Both the position numbers and the translations under genes were made by a program. From CAVUMR01 sp963742715 (lineage in GTDB: Bacteria > Actinomycetota > Actinomycetes > Mycobacteriales > Micromonosporaceae): a stretch of 64,000 nucleotides of DNA. The stretch lies in NCBI GenBank assembly GCA_963742715.1, contig CAVUMR010000001.1:1612001-1676000 (forward strand), given 5' to 3'. Positions 24,920-33,332 of the stretch are shown here, one piece after another. Positions within the stretch are counted from its first letter, which is position 1. The number at the start of each line of letters is the position of its first letter. Below the pieces are notes generated by a model. The model was given only the letters and a program-made list of their open reading frames with translations. It was not told the origin of the DNA and did no database searches.

Positions 24920-25459
24920 ATGGACAGCCCGTACACGCCTGACGTACCGCCCCCGCACCGTCCGCCGGCAGGGATCAGAGAGATCACCGCCTGGTCGCTC
25001 GCGGTCGACATGTGGTTCCGGCACCAGCCGGACTCGCTCATGCGTACCGACTGCGTGCACTGCAAGCTGTCCTGGCCGTGCGAGTCGTGGCGGGCCGCGA
25101 ACAGCATCATCGGCGACGCGCTCTCCTTCGCCGGGCTGGACAGCGGCCGCCGGATCAGTGGCCGTCGGCAGGCGCCGGCATCCGTCAGCCAGACCGCCGC
25201 CGACAGTCGCGCCGGCGATGACCGGGCCGCCGCCGGGGACCTTCCGGCTTATGAGGCGGTACGCGCGTCCGCGCCGCTGGCCATGCCGGCGGTACCGCCG
25301 GTGCTGACTCCGACCGGACAGCTCCGGGGCCAGCCGGTGGCCGGTCCGGTCGGTACCGGTCCACCCGCGGGACGGGGCCGGCACAGCCCCGGGTCCGGTC
25401 GGGAGCTGCCCACCCAGGAGCTGGTCCTGGTACACCGGAATCTCGCCGAAGGCGCCTGA
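24920..25459 (+). CDS. orphan protein with Cys-x2-Cys-x5-Cys motif
   Basis: I do not recognise this 179-residue protein. Residues 15-75 look folded: IREITAWSLAVDMWFRHQPD followed by TDCVHCKLSWPCESWRAAN, where three cysteines (C-x2-C-x5-C) with nearby His could bind zinc or an Fe-S cluster. The remaining 100 residues are Pro/Ala/Gly-rich and probably disordered. ATG 24920 is chosen over GTG 24905 because a GGAGG lies 8 bases before it. It is divergent from etfD. Similar short Cys-motif proteins occur in actinomycetes without assigned function. Confidence 0.62.
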   Translation: MDSPYTPDVPPPHRPPAGIREITAWSLAVDMWFRHQPDSLMRTDCVHCKLSWPCESWRAANSIIGDALSFAGLDSGRRISGRRQAPASVSQTAADSRAGDDRAAAGDLPAYEAVRASAPLAMPAVPPVLTPTGQLRGQPVAGPVGTGPPAGRGRHSPGSGRELPTQELVLVHRNLAEGA

Positions 25460-25780
25460 CCCATACCCGCCGCCGGTGTGCCTCGGCGATCCTGGTCCGG
25501 GCCGCGCCCGCGGCTCTACGTCACGACTTCGGTCCGCGGTACACGGAATCGGCGGTTTGTCGCTAGCCTCCGTTCCGCGCGGTGAACCGGTCACGCTGGT
25601 GTGACCGCGAGCCGCCCGGCAGGCTCCGCCTCGCCGCCCCTCCATCACACCGCTACGCGCCGGACCACCGGCGGGATAACCGGGTGCCCGGAACTTCCGG
25701 CTACCGGGCGGGAATGGGTGGGCTGCTCAGGTGTTGTACTGGACGGCACTAGAGTTGCGTGTGATCGACTCAACTTCCAC
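25460..25780. other. gene-free stretch upstream of the dnaK promoter
   Basis: No supported gene, RNA or terminator is seen. At its right end AGTTG-N13-CAACT (around 25754) is an inverted repeat of the same flavour as HAIR half-sites, but with the wrong spacing. Confidence 0.4.
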
Positions 25781-25828
25781 TTGACACTGCGTGGTTGCTC
25801 GACAAAATATTGAGTCGCACTCACTCAA
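25781..25828 (+). promoter_or_regulatory. dnaK promoter with HspR operator (HAIR)
   Basis: TTGACA at 25781-25786 is followed after 18 bases by AAATAT (25805-25810), a plausible vegetative promoter and unusually AT-rich for this DNA. Overlapping its downstream edge is TTGAGT-N7-ACTCAA (25810-25828), the HspR-associated inverted repeat. HspR with DnaK as co-repressor would block RNA polymerase here and be released on heat shock. Confidence 0.85.
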
Positions 25829-25883
25829 CTTGAACCAACCCCAGCTTTGAACTCGACGTACCTGCTCTCTGGAGGCTTACGAA

Positions 25884-27773
25884 ATGGCACGTGCGGTCGG
25901 CATCGACCTCGGGACGACCAACTCTGTGGTCAGCGTCCTCGAGGGCGGCGAGCCCACGGTGATCGCGAACGCGGAGGGCGCGCGTACCACTCCGTCGATC
26001 GTCGCGTTCGCCAAGAACAGCGAGGTTCTCGTAGGAGAGGTCGCCAAGCGCCAGTCGATCACCAACCCGGACCGGACCACCCGCTCGGTGAAGCGGCACA
26101 TGGGTACGGACTGGTCCGTCGACATCGACGGCAAGAAGTACACCGCGCAGGAGATGAGCGCGCGGATCCTGATGAAGCTCAAGCGGGACGCCGAGGCGTA
26201 CCTCGGTGAGCAGATCACCGACGCGGTGGTCACCGTCCCGGCCTACTTCAACGACGCGCAGCGCACCGCCACCAAGGAGGCTGGCGAGATCGCCGGCTTC
26301 AACGTGCTGCGCATCATCAACGAGCCCACCGCGGCCGCGCTCGCGTACGGTCTGGACAAGGGCGACCAGGAGCAGACCGTACTGGTCTTCGACCTCGGCG
26401 GCGGCACCTTCGACGTGTCCCTGTTGGAGATCGGCGAGGGCGTCATCCAGGTCATGGCGACCAGCGGCGACAACCACCTCGGTGGCGACGACTGGGACCA
26501 GCGCGTGATCGACCACCTGGTCAAGACGTTCAACGGGCAGTACGGCATCGATCTCGCCCAGGACAAGATGGCCATGCAGCGGCTCAAGGAAGCCGCCGAG
26601 AAGGCCAAGATCGAGCTGTCCGCCACCACCCAGACCACGATCAACCTGCCGTACATCACCGCGGGTCCGGACGGTCCGCTGCACCTGGACGTGAACCTGA
26701 CCCGCGCCGAGTTCGAGCGGATGACCCAGGACCTGCTCAACCGGTGCAAGGGCCCGTTCGAGCAGGCGATCAAGGACGCCGGCGTGAACGTCAGCGTCAT
26801 CGACCATGTGATCATGGTCGGCGGCTCGACCCGGATGCCCGCGGTCAGCGAGGTCGTCCGCGAGATGACCGGCAAGGACCCGCACAAGGGTGTCAACCCG
26901 GACGAGGTCGTGGCGGTCGGCGCGGCACTGCAGGCCGGTGTCCTCAAGGGCGAGGTCAAGGACGTACTGCTGGTCGACGTGACCCCGCTGTCGCTGGGCA
27001 TCGAGACCAAGGGCGGTGTGTTCACCAAGCTCATCGAGCGCAACACCAAGATCCCGGTGAAGCGGTCGGAGATCTTCACGACCGCCGACGACAACCAGCC
27101 TTCGGTGCTGATCCTGGTGTACCAGGGTGAGCGCGAGATCGCGGCGTACAACAAGAAGCTCGGCACGTTCGAGCTGTCCGGCCTGCCGCCGGCGCCGCGC
27201 GGGGTACCGCAGATCGAGGTCACCTTCGACATCGACGAGAACGGCATCGTGAACGTGTCCGCCAAGGACATGGGTACCGGCAAGGCGCAGTCGATGACGA
27301 TCACCGGCGGTTCCTCGCTGGCGAAGGACGACATCGAGCGGATGATGCGCGAGGCCCAGGAGCACGCCGACGACGACAAGCGGCGGCGTGAGGAGGCGGA
27401 GACCCGCAACCTGGCCGAGAGCCTGCAGTACCAGACCGAGAAGTTCCTCGCCGAGCACGGCGACAAGGTGCCGGACGACAAGAAGGTCGAGCTCAACGAC
27501 GCCCTCGGTGAGTTGCGCTCGGCGCTCGGCGGACAGGACCTGGAGACCATCCGTACCGCCCAGGAGAAGCTCGCCAAGCTGTCCCAGGATGCCGGCGCGG
27601 CCATGTACGCGCAGGCCCAGGCGGCTGGCGAGGGTGCTCCCGGTGGCGGCCCGACCGACCCGATGGCCGGCGCGGCCGCGGGTGGCCCGGGGGCGTCCGC
27701 CGGTACGGCCGGCAGCGCCGGTGGCGAGGACGTCGTGGACGCCGAGATTGTTGACGAGGACGACAAGAAGTGA
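25884..27773 (+). CDS. dnaK: chaperone DnaK (Hsp70)
   Basis: This 629-residue Hsp70 starts MARAVGIDLGTTNSVVSVLE. It has the phosphate-1 and connect motifs (VFDLGGGTFDVSLLE, IINEPTAAALAYG), the second signature (VIMVGGSTRMPAV), the VTPLSLGIETKGG substrate-domain entry, and a Gly/Ala-rich tail ending EIVDEDDKK. It is the ATP-dependent folding chaperone and acts with GrpE and DnaJ from the same operon. It is also the expected co-repressor of HspR. GGAGG precedes the ATG. Its stop overlaps the grpE GTG by 4 bases. Confidence 0.98.
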   Translation: MARAVGIDLGTTNSVVSVLEGGEPTVIANAEGARTTPSIVAFAKNSEVLVGEVAKRQSITNPDRTTRSVKRHMGTDWSVDIDGKKYTAQEMSARILMKLKRDAEAYLGEQITDAVVTVPAYFNDAQRTATKEAGEIAGFNVLRIINEPTAAALAYGLDKGDQEQTVLVFDLGGGTFDVSLLEIGEGVIQVMATSGDNHLGGDDWDQRVIDHLVKTFNGQYGIDLAQDKMAMQRLKEAAEKAKIELSATTQTTINLPYITAGPDGPLHLDVNLTRAEFERMTQDLLNRCKGPFEQAIKDAGVNVSVIDHVIMVGGSTRMPAVSEVVREMTGKDPHKGVNPDEVVAVGAALQAGVLKGEVKDVLLVDVTPLSLGIETKGGVFTKLIERNTKIPVKRSEIFTTADDNQPSVLILVYQGEREIAAYNKKLGTFELSGLPPAPRGVPQIEVTFDIDENGIVNVSAKDMGTGKAQSMTITGGSSLAKDDIERMMREAQEHADDDKRRREEAETRNLAESLQYQTEKFLAEHGDKVPDDKKVELNDALGELRSALGGQDLETIRTAQEKLAKLSQDAGAAMYAQAQAAGEGAPGGGPTDPMAGAAAGGPGASAGTAGSAGGEDVVDAEIVDEDDKK

Positions 27774-28852
27774 CCGAAGAGCGCGAAACCAAGGACGGCA
27801 CGCGTGGGGAGGCCCCGGATTCCGGGGCCCCCGGCCCAGGCGCGCAGTCAGGTGGCGCGCCCGGGTCGGAACCGTTGGTAGTACGGGACAAGCGCCGGAT
27901 CGATCCGACCGGTGACAAGCCCAGCACCGCCGCCGGGTCAGCCGGTACCGGCGACGCGGCCGGTGCGAACCAGCCGGCCGGCGCGGGTTCCGCGCCGGCG
28001 GCTGGCGGGGCCGACGCGTCGTCGAAGACCGACGGCGCCGGGACCACGGGCGCGGGGTCGACCGGCGATGCCGCGAAACCCGACGGTGGGTCCGACCCGG
28101 CGGTGACGGTGGAGTCGGTACGCGCCGAGCTGGAGGAGCGCACCACCGACCTCAAGCGGGTGGTCGCGGAGTACGCGAACTACCGGCGCCGGGTCGAGCG
28201 GGACCGGTCGGTGGCCGCGGAAATGGCGACCAAGACCGTGCTCAGCGCGCTGCTGCCGGTGCTGGACGACGTCGACCGGGCGCGTGAGCACGGTGACCTG
28301 GTCGGTCCGTTCGGTGCGGTCGCGGACCAGTTGATAGCGGGCCTGAGCAAGTTCGGCCTGACCGCGTTCGGCGAGCAGGGCGACCCGTTCGACCCGATGC
28401 GGCACGAGGCGGTCGCGCATTCGCTGTCCGCCGACGTGACCGAGCCGACCTGCGTCGCCGTCATGCGGCGCGGGTACCTGGTCGGGGAGAAGCTGCTCCG
28501 GCCGGCGATGGTGGCGGTCGCGGATCCGGACCCGGATGCCGAGCCGACGGGCACGTCCGACGGTGGTGCTGAGCCTGACGGCGAGGCGGCCAAGCCGGGC
28601 AGTGACCAGGCGGCCGGTGCCGGTACCAGCTCGGATGCGGCCGGCTCGTCGACGGGCGGCAAGGGCCAGACGGCGGCCAACGCAAAGAAGGCCAGCGGGC
28701 AGGAGAGCGACGCGACCTCGGAGGGATCCGCCGAGGCTCGACCGGCCGCGGACGGTACCGAGATAGACCAGTCGGGGTCCGACCGGCCACGTCCACGCCC
28801 GTCGCCACGACCCCGGCCGGACGCGGGCCGCTCGAACGGCGACGACAACTGA
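27770..28852 (+). CDS. grpE: nucleotide exchange factor GrpE with long disordered arms
   Basis: The conserved GrpE core lies at about residues 115-255: a coiled-coil helix (ELEERTTDLKRVVAEYANYR), LLPVLDDVDRARE, FGEQGDPFDPMRHEAV and the C-terminal beta-wing MRRGYLVGEKLLRPAMVAVA. It releases ADP from DnaK. At 360 residues it is nearly twice the usual length. Both the N-terminal 110 and the C-terminal 100 residues are low-complexity Gly/Ala/Ser/Asp-rich arms. It starts at GTG inside the dnaK stop (GTGA). Confidence 0.95.
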   Translation: MTEERETKDGTRGEAPDSGAPGPGAQSGGAPGSEPLVVRDKRRIDPTGDKPSTAAGSAGTGDAAGANQPAGAGSAPAAGGADASSKTDGAGTTGAGSTGDAAKPDGGSDPAVTVESVRAELEERTTDLKRVVAEYANYRRRVERDRSVAAEMATKTVLSALLPVLDDVDRAREHGDLVGPFGAVADQLIAGLSKFGLTAFGEQGDPFDPMRHEAVAHSLSADVTEPTCVAVMRRGYLVGEKLLRPAMVAVADPDPDAEPTGTSDGGAEPDGEAAKPGSDQAAGAGTSSDAAGSSTGGKGQTAANAKKASGQESDATSEGSAEARPAADGTEIDQSGSDRPRPRPSPRPRPDAGRSNGDDN

Positions 28853-28880
28853 CACGTACAGGCGCGGAGGGAGGTGTCCG

Positions 28881-30059
28881 GTGAGCACCAAGGACTGGCT
28901 GGAGAAGGACTTCTACCGCATGCTCGGGGTGTCCAAGGATGCCTCCGCCAGCGAGATCAAGAAGGCGTTCCGCAAGCATGCCCGGGAGTCGCATCCCGAC
29001 CGCAACCCCGGTAACGACGGGGCCCGGGAGAAGTTCAAAGAGGTGTCCGAGGCGTACTCGGTCCTTTCCGACGCGCGCAAGCGCAAGGAGTACGACGAGG
29101 CCCGCGCGCTGTTCGGCAGCGGGGCGTTCCGTCGCGGCGCGCGAATGGGCGGTACCGGCGGGATGCCCTTCGACCTGTCCGACCTGCTCAACCGGCAGGG
29201 TGGCACCACCACGACCACCGGTGGTGGGAGCGGTGGCCTGGGCGACCTGTTCGGGTCGTTCTTCGGCGGCGGGGGCTCCCGGCGTACGACCACGAACCGC
29301 GGTCGCGACGTCGAGGCCGAGGTGAAGCTGTCGTTCGAGGACGCGGTACGAGGCTCCACCGTGTCGCTCACGCTCCGGTCTCCCGGGGTGTGCGACACCT
29401 GCCACGGGACCGGCGCCAAGCCCGGCAGCGCCCCGCGCATCTGCCAGGTGTGCGGCGGCAACGGTTTGGTGACCGCGAACCAGGGCGCGTTCAGCTTCAG
29501 CGAGCCGTGCCGGGAGTGCCAGGGCGTCGGCTCGATCGTGGACGAGAAGTGCCCCGAGTGCCGCGGCTCCGGCGGCGTGACCAAGAGCCGGCGACTCAGC
29601 GTGCGCATCCCCCCTGGCGTGGAGAACGGCCAGCGGATCCGGATCAAGGGCAAGGGTGAACCGGGCGCGCCCGGTGCACTCCCCGGTGACCTGTACGTAC
29701 TGGCTCACGTCGGGTCTGATGACCTGTTCGGCCGCAAGGGCCGCGACCTCACGTTGACGGTGCCGGTCACGTTCCCGGAGGCCGCGCTCGGCGTCGACCT
29801 GCGGGTACCGACCTTCGACGGTGCGGTGACGGTACGGGTTCCACCGGGTACTCCGAGTGGACGTACCTTCCGGGTGCGCGGAAAGGGCGTGTCCGCCAAG
29901 TCGGGCGTGTCCGGCGATCTGCTCGTGACCGTGGAAGTGTTGGTACCAAAGGATCTCCCCGAAGAAGCGCGAAAGGCGCTGGCCGAATTCACCGCCGCGA
30001 CCGATCCCGCTCCGCGGGAGCGGCTGGACAATGAGGCGAAGCGCCGGGGGTGGAGTTGA
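28881..30059 (+). CDS. dnaJ: co-chaperone DnaJ (Hsp40, type I)
   Basis: This 392-residue DnaJ has a J domain with the invariant HPD (ARESHPDRNPGN), a Gly-rich linker (about residues 95-135) and four zinc-binding repeats (CDTCHGTG, CQVCGGNG, CRECQGVG, CPECRGSG). Two C-terminal substrate-binding domains follow (GDLYVLAHVGSDDLF, TVPVTFPEAALGVDLRVPT). It delivers substrates to DnaK and stimulates its ATPase. It begins at GTG 28881 behind GGAGGGAGG. It ends in a one-base overlap with hspR, so the operon is continuous. Confidence 0.97.
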   Translation: MSTKDWLEKDFYRMLGVSKDASASEIKKAFRKHARESHPDRNPGNDGAREKFKEVSEAYSVLSDARKRKEYDEARALFGSGAFRRGARMGGTGGMPFDLSDLLNRQGGTTTTTGGGSGGLGDLFGSFFGGGGSRRTTTNRGRDVEAEVKLSFEDAVRGSTVSLTLRSPGVCDTCHGTGAKPGSAPRICQVCGGNGLVTANQGAFSFSEPCRECQGVGSIVDEKCPECRGSGGVTKSRRLSVRIPPGVENGQRIRIKGKGEPGAPGALPGDLYVLAHVGSDDLFGRKGRDLTLTVPVTFPEAALGVDLRVPTFDGAVTVRVPPGTPSGRTFRVRGKGVSAKSGVSGDLLVTVEVLVPKDLPEEARKALAEFTAATDPAPRERLDNEAKRRGWS

Positions 30060-30511
30060 TGTACGAACCGTTCGGGCACCTTGAAGCGGCTTCGGACGCG
30101 AAGGTGATCGTCATCTCGGTCGCCGCCCGGATGGCTGGCATGCACCCGCAGACGCTCCGGCAGTACGACCGGCTCGGACTGGTACAGCCCGGCCGGGCGT
30201 CCGGTGGTGGCCGCCGGTACAGCGCTCGCGACGTCGCGCTGCTCCGCGAGATCCAGCGGTTGTCCCAGGAAGAGGGCGTCAACCTCGCCGGGATCAAGCG
30301 GATCATCGAGCTCGAGCAGACCGTGACCGCGCTGCAGTCGCACCTGGCCGACGTCGAGGCGCAACTGGACGCGGCCCGGCAACGGCTGGCCGAGCTGGAA
30401 GCGATGGCGTCCGGCTTCTCCCGGGAACCGCGCCGGGACCTGGTGCCGGTACGCGAGTCCGCGCTGGTGGTCTGGCGGCCGCGCAACCAGGGTCCCGACC
30501 GCCGGCAATAG
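30059..30511 (+). CDS. hspR: heat shock repressor HspR (MerR family)
   Basis: The 150-residue protein has a MerR-type winged helix (VISVAARMAGMHPQTLRQYD, LGLVQPGRASGGGRRYSARD) and a coiled-coil dimerisation segment (ELEQTVTALQSHLADVEAQL). Its place as the fourth gene of a dnaK operon identifies it as HspR, which represses its own operon and clpB through HAIR sites. Both sites are seen here (25810 and 37561). ATG 30059 overlaps the dnaJ stop as TGATG; GTG 30050 is an alternative. Confidence 0.95.
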   Translation: MYEPFGHLEAASDAKVIVISVAARMAGMHPQTLRQYDRLGLVQPGRASGGGRRYSARDVALLREIQRLSQEEGVNLAGIKRIIELEQTVTALQSHLADVEAQLDAARQRLAELEAMASGFSREPRRDLVPVRESALVVWRPRNQGPDRRQ

Positions 30512-30722
30512 GTCCGCAATACGTTCGGATCGGCCGTCGACGCCGGGACCGCCCACCCCGGGCGGGGCCGTCCGCAATGGGCGGGATCGCCGTCGAAGGA
30601 ACCGCCGACGTGGTCCCGCGGCAGCGAACCAGCTCGGGATCGGCGGGTTAGCCGGCGCCTGGTGGGTACCCGTCAGGTGACTGGCAACGCCGGACCTGGG
30701 TCCGGCCGGACGGAGGCACCGA

Positions 30723-30917
30723 ATGGGGATCACGGACAGGTTCAAGGACTTCACGGACAAGGCTCGCGAACTGGCGGCCGAGCACGCAGACCAGGTCGAC
30801 CAAGGGGTCGAGAAGGCCGGTGACCTGGCTGACGAACGTACCGGCGGCCAGCACAGCGAGAAGATAGAGCAGGGTGTCGACAAGGCTCAGGACGCGCTGC
30901 GCAACTGGGCCGAGTAG
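30723..30917 (+). CDS. small Rv0909-like antitoxin-family protein
   Basis: This 64-residue charged helical protein (DRFKDFTDKARELAAEHADQ, VDQGVEKAGDLADERTGGQ, EKIEQGVDKAQDALRNW) matches the small family annotated as antitoxin after Rv0909. The two VDxGVxKAxD repeats are typical. Members are common in actinobacteria, many without a partner toxin, and no toxin gene is adjacent here. GGAGG lies at the right distance before the ATG. A stress or structural role is as likely as an antitoxin role. Confidence 0.7.
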   Translation: MGITDRFKDFTDKARELAAEHADQVDQGVEKAGDLADERTGGQHSEKIEQGVDKAQDALRNWAE

Positions 30918-30973
30918 GTTTTTCGCGGGCTGTGACTCAGCCGCGCCCGCCGCTAGCGCTCGACCCGCTGCGC

Positions 30974-33316
30974 CTACCGCGACGGGCGCCAGCGAGCGTG
31001 CCGGGTGCCGGGCGTACCGCTGCGGATCAGCTCGAGCCGTGGCTTCGGACCATCGGATCGGCCGGTCTGCGGCTTGCGGGAGCCGGCCTGGTACTGCACC
31101 GGCCAGTCGACCGGATAGTCCTGGTCGGCCGCGGCATGCAGTGTCCAGTGTGGATCGTAGAGGTGCGCCCGGCCGATCGCGCACAGGTCGGCGCGGCCGG
31201 CCAGCAGGATCGAGTTCACGTCGTCGTACGAGGAGATCGCTCCGACCGCGATCACGGTCACGTCCGGCACCTCGTTGCGGATCCGGTCCGCGTACGGCGT
31301 CTGGTACGACCGGCCGTAGGCGGGCCGCTCCGCCTTCAGCACCTGACCGGTCGACACGTCCACCGCGTCCACGCCGTGCGCGGCGAACGCGCGCGCGATC
31401 GCGACCGCGTCGTCCGCGTCGATTCCGCCGTCGTACCAGTCGGTCGCGGAGATGCGTACCGACATCGGCTTGTGCGCCGGCCACACCTGCCGGATCGCGT
31501 CGAACACCTCCAGCGGGTACCGCAGCCGGTTCTCCAACGAGCCGCCGTAGGAGTCCTCCCGCTGGTTGGACAGCGGCGAGATGAACGAGGACAGCAGGTA
31601 CCCGTGCGCGCAGTGCAGTTCGAGCAGGTCGAAGCCGGCCTGTTCCGCCCGCCGGGCGGCGGCCACGAACTGCTCCCGGATCTCGTCCAGCTCGGCCGGC
31701 TCCAGTGCCCGCGGCGGGTGCGAACCCGGCCCGTACGGGATCGCCGACGGCCCGCACACCTCCCAGTTGCCGTCCGGCAGCGGCTCGTCGATGCCCTCCC
31801 ACATCAGCCGGGTGGACCCCTTGCGGCCGGAGTGTCCTAACTGGACGCCGATCCTCGCCGGCGTGTACCGGTGTACGTAGTCGACGACGCGCTTCCAGGC
31901 CGCCTGCTGCGAGTCGGTGTACAGGCCGGTGCAGCCCGGGGTGATCCGACCCTCCGGCGACACGCACACCATCTCGGTCAGTACCAGTCCGGCACCTCCG
32001 AGCGCCCGCGCGCCGAGGTGTACGAGGTGGAAGTCGGTCGGGTCGCCGTCCACTCCGGAGTACATGTCCATCGCGGACACCACGATCCGGTTGTCCAGCT
32101 CCAGGCCGCGCAGCCGGTACGGGTGGAACATCGGCGGCCGTGGCTCGAGCTGGCCGGCCGAGAACGCGAACCAGGTGTCGAGCCGGTCGAGGAACTCCGG
32201 ATCCCGCAGCCGCAGGTTGTCGTAGGTGACCCGGCGGGATCGGGTGAGGATGTTGAACGCGAACTGCAGTGGGTGCTGGTGCGCGTACTGCCCGATGTTC
32301 TCGAACCATTCGAGGCTCGCCTGGGCGGCGCGCTGGGTGGAGAGCACCACGGGACGCCGCTCAGCCTCGTACGCGATGAGGGCTTCTGGGATGTCGGCGT
32401 GCTCGGACAGGCAGGCGGCGAGCGCCAGGGCGTCCTCCATGGCCAGCTTGGTCCCCGACCCGATGGAGAAGTGCGCGGTGTGCGCGGCGTCGCCGAGCAG
32501 CACCAGGTTCCCGTGCCGCCAGGTGCCGCAGCGCACCGTGGTGAAGTTGATCCACTTCGAGTTGTTGCCGACCAGCGAGTGACCGTCGAGCAGCTCGGCG
32601 AACAGCGACGCGCACCGGTCGATCGATGCCTGGTCGCTGTGCCCCGGCGGCAGGTCCCGGGCGGCGATCGAGTCGAACCCGGCCCGCTGCCACACCGAGT
32701 CGTGCATCTCCACGATCAGCGTCGAGCCGGTCCGGTCGTACGGGTACGCGTGCACCTGCATCGCGCCGTGCTCGGTCTGCTTGATCATGAAGGTGAACGC
32801 GTCGAACACCTTGTCGGTGCCGAGCCAGATGTACCGGCAGCGGCGGATCTCGTACTCCGGCCGGAACACGTCGGCGTACTTCGCGCGGGTCGCCGAGTTC
32901 ACCCCGTCGGAGGCGACCACCAGGTCGTACTCGGCGCGCAGCTCGTCGATGGACGGCGCCTCGGTGCGGTACAGCACGGTCACGCCGAGCTCCTTGCAGC
33001 GTTGCTGCAGGATCCGCAGCAGCCGCACCCGGCTCGTCGCGGCGAAACCGTGGCCGCCGGAGGTGATGACCTCGCCGCGGTAGTGCACGTCGATGTCGTC
33101 CCAGCGGGCGAACCCGGTCGCCAGCTGCTCGAAGATCCGCCGGTCAGCGGTCTCGATGCCGCCCAGGGTCTCGTCCGAGAAGACCACCCCGAAGCCGAAC
33201 GTGTCGTCCGGCGCGTTCCGCTCCCAGACGATGACCTCGCGTGTCGGGTCGAGCTGTTTCGCCAGCGCGGCGAAGTACAGGCCGCCCGGCCCGCCGCCGA
33301 TGATCGCGATCCGCAC
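30974..33316 (-). CDS. bifunctional aryl-CoA monooxygenase/oxidoreductase (2-aminobenzoyl-CoA or salicylyl-CoA type)
   Basis: This 780-residue flavoenzyme fuses two domains. Residues 1-370 are a FAD monooxygenase (VRIAIIGGGPGGLYFAALAK, then VLLGDAAHTAHFSIGSGTKL). Residues 400-770 are an Old Yellow Enzyme-type reductase (DLLELHCAHGYLLSSFISPL, QREDSYGGSLENR, RISATDWYDGG). This architecture is that of Azoarcus 2-aminobenzoyl-CoA monooxygenase/reductase and of salicylyl-CoA 5-hydroxylase/oxidoreductase proteins, which hydroxylate and then reduce the CoA-activated ring. GTG 33316 is chosen because GAGGTGGGGGAC precedes it and it begins right at the FAD-binding strand. It lies 16 bases downstream of the aryl-CoA ligase. 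Confidence 0.87.
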   Translation of the reverse strand: MRIAIIGGGPGGLYFAALAKQLDPTREVIVWERNAPDDTFGFGVVFSDETLGGIETADRRIFEQLATGFARWDDIDVHYRGEVITSGGHGFAATSRVRLLRILQQRCKELGVTVLYRTEAPSIDELRAEYDLVVASDGVNSATRAKYADVFRPEYEIRRCRYIWLGTDKVFDAFTFMIKQTEHGAMQVHAYPYDRTGSTLIVEMHDSVWQRAGFDSIAARDLPPGHSDQASIDRCASLFAELLDGHSLVGNNSKWINFTTVRCGTWRHGNLVLLGDAAHTAHFSIGSGTKLAMEDALALAACLSEHADIPEALIAYEAERRPVVLSTQRAAQASLEWFENIGQYAHQHPLQFAFNILTRSRRVTYDNLRLRDPEFLDRLDTWFAFSAGQLEPRPPMFHPYRLRGLELDNRIVVSAMDMYSGVDGDPTDFHLVHLGARALGGAGLVLTEMVCVSPEGRITPGCTGLYTDSQQAAWKRVVDYVHRYTPARIGVQLGHSGRKGSTRLMWEGIDEPLPDGNWEVCGPSAIPYGPGSHPPRALEPAELDEIREQFVAAARRAEQAGFDLLELHCAHGYLLSSFISPLSNQREDSYGGSLENRLRYPLEVFDAIRQVWPAHKPMSVRISATDWYDGGIDADDAVAIARAFAAHGVDAVDVSTGQVLKAERPAYGRSYQTPYADRIRNEVPDVTVIAVGAISSYDDVNSILLAGRADLCAIGRAHLYDPHWTLHAAADQDYPVDWPVQYQAGSRKPQTGRSDGPKPRLELIRSGTPGTRHARWRPSR

Positions 33317-33332
33317 GGGGTCCCCCACCTCG

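Noticed and set aside
25754..25776. Second HAIR site before dnaK
   Set aside because: AGTTG-N13-CAACT has the wrong spacing and half-site sequence for HspR.
30723..30917. Toxin-antitoxin module
   Set aside because: The product belongs to the Rv0909 antitoxin-like family, but neither neighbour is a toxin, and many family members are lone genes.
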